Source: Agrobacterium fabrum (GTDB lineage: Bacteria > Pseudomonadota > Alphaproteobacteria > Rhizobiales > Rhizobiaceae). From it: 6,309 nt of DNA. Under the pieces are notes generated by a model, which saw only the letters and a program-made list of their open reading frames with translations, did no database searches and was not told the DNA's origin. Shown here piece after piece: positions 6,084 to 6,309 of the stretch (the stretch's first letter is position 1; each line of letters opens with the position of its first letter). The position numbers were made by a program, and so were the translations under genes. The stretch lies in NCBI GenBank assembly GCA_003241215.1, contig QFOL01000230.1, positions 1-6,309 of the forward strand, given 5' to 3'.

Positions 6084-6305
6084 TTACTGTATCACCCGCT
6101 GCGGTGAAAACTCGCCCTGAAGCATGCGCTGGCGCAGCGATTCCAGCATTGCTTCAGCGCCGGCCTCGCCATGGATACGGATGGTTTCGCGCATGGCCAG
6201 AGCAATGGCGGCATCGGCGATGATCTCCGGCTCGATGCCGTCGGCCATGCCGTCAGCCCATGCCTCGTTCTGGTGTTCCAGAGCGACCTGCATCTTTTCA
6301 TGCAC
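6084..6305 (-). CDS. Small helical protein of unknown function (start uncertain, near window edge)
   Basis: This short frame encodes about 69-73 residues and I do not recognise it. The sequence has no signal peptide or membrane segment. It reads as two amphipathic helices: MQVALEHQNEAWADGMADGI then EPEIIADAAIALAMRETIRIHG, followed by EAGAEAMLESLRQRMLQGEF. It is acidic in its first half. Two starts are visible: GTG at 6305 and ATG at 6293. The frame stays open to the window edge, so the true start could be further upstream. Its TAA is 14 bases before the ATG of the secreted protein, and the shared spacing and direction suggest one transcript. Regular helix-forming composition, frame consistency and lack of a better frame support a real gene, but no function should be assigned. 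Confidence 0.68.
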   Translation of the reverse strand: MHEKMQVALEHQNEAWADGMADGIEPEIIADAAIALAMRETIRIHGEAGAEAMLESLRQRMLQGEFSPQRVIQ

Positions 6306-6309
6306 GATC

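Noticed and set aside
1..6309. Search for tRNA/rRNA genes, CRISPR arrays, insertion sequences, attachment sites and known riboswitches.
   Set aside because: The gaps between genes are all under 170 bases and contain only the stems and operator described; no repeat-spacer pattern, transposase or tRNA-like fold was seen by eye.

Overview
The window looks like chromosomal DNA from an alphaproteobacterium of the Rhizobiaceae, with an Agrobacterium/Rhizobium-type genome the best guess. The evidence is GC-rich codon use with strong third-position G/C, long spurious open frames antisense to genes, and gene content typical of this group: a ZinT with a His-rich linker, a COG5350-type phosphatase next to an HD hydrolase, and YgfZ. 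This is inferred from protein resemblance by eye, not from a database search. Nothing points to a plasmid, phage, transposon or genomic island.

Layout. Bases 1-1389 (+ strand) hold the end of an ABC transporter operon: an ATPase cut by the window edge, then its permease, overlapping by 4 bases (ATGA). They are of the nitrate/sulfonate/taurine (SsuB/SsuC, TauB/TauC, ThiZ/ThiX) type. From 1441 to the end every gene lies on the minus strand. Reading in the direction of transcription (high to low coordinates) these are: a small helical protein of unknown function (6305-6084); a secreted or periplasmic protein of unknown function (6069-5302); a tight three-gene cluster of ygfZ (5179-4331), an HD-domain phosphohydrolase (4329-3706) and a Cys-based protein phosphatase (3709-3191); an MscS-type mechanosensitive channel (3115-2294); and the periplasmic zinc-binding protein gene zinT (2127-1441), convergent with the permease.

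Regulation visible in the sequence. A near-perfect palindrome at 2158-2180, with 8-bp perfect arms around a 3-base centre, lies 31-53 bases before the zinT start codon and resembles a Zur (zinc uptake repressor) box. A strong intrinsic terminator at 2237-2270 lies just after mscS and insulates zinT from it. A perfect 10-bp hairpin at 1397-1423 sits at the convergent junction of the permease and zinT. The ygfZ-HD-phosphatase cluster appears translationally coupled: 1 base separates ygfZ from the GTG start of the HD gene, whose GGAGG lies inside the end of ygfZ, and the HD and phosphatase genes overlap by ATGA.

How the genes work together. The ABC genes form one import system. ZinT would scavenge periplasmic zinc for a Znu-type importer encoded elsewhere. 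YgfZ supports folate-dependent iron-sulfur cluster maintenance, and the two hydrolases downstream may act on nucleotides and phosphorylated substrates, although no direct biochemical link to YgfZ is established. I found no convincing undescribed defence system or mobile system. The most useful points are the Zur-type operator, the MscS with a shortened C-terminus, the coupled ygfZ-HD-phosphatase operon, and the unrecognised secreted protein paired with a small protein.
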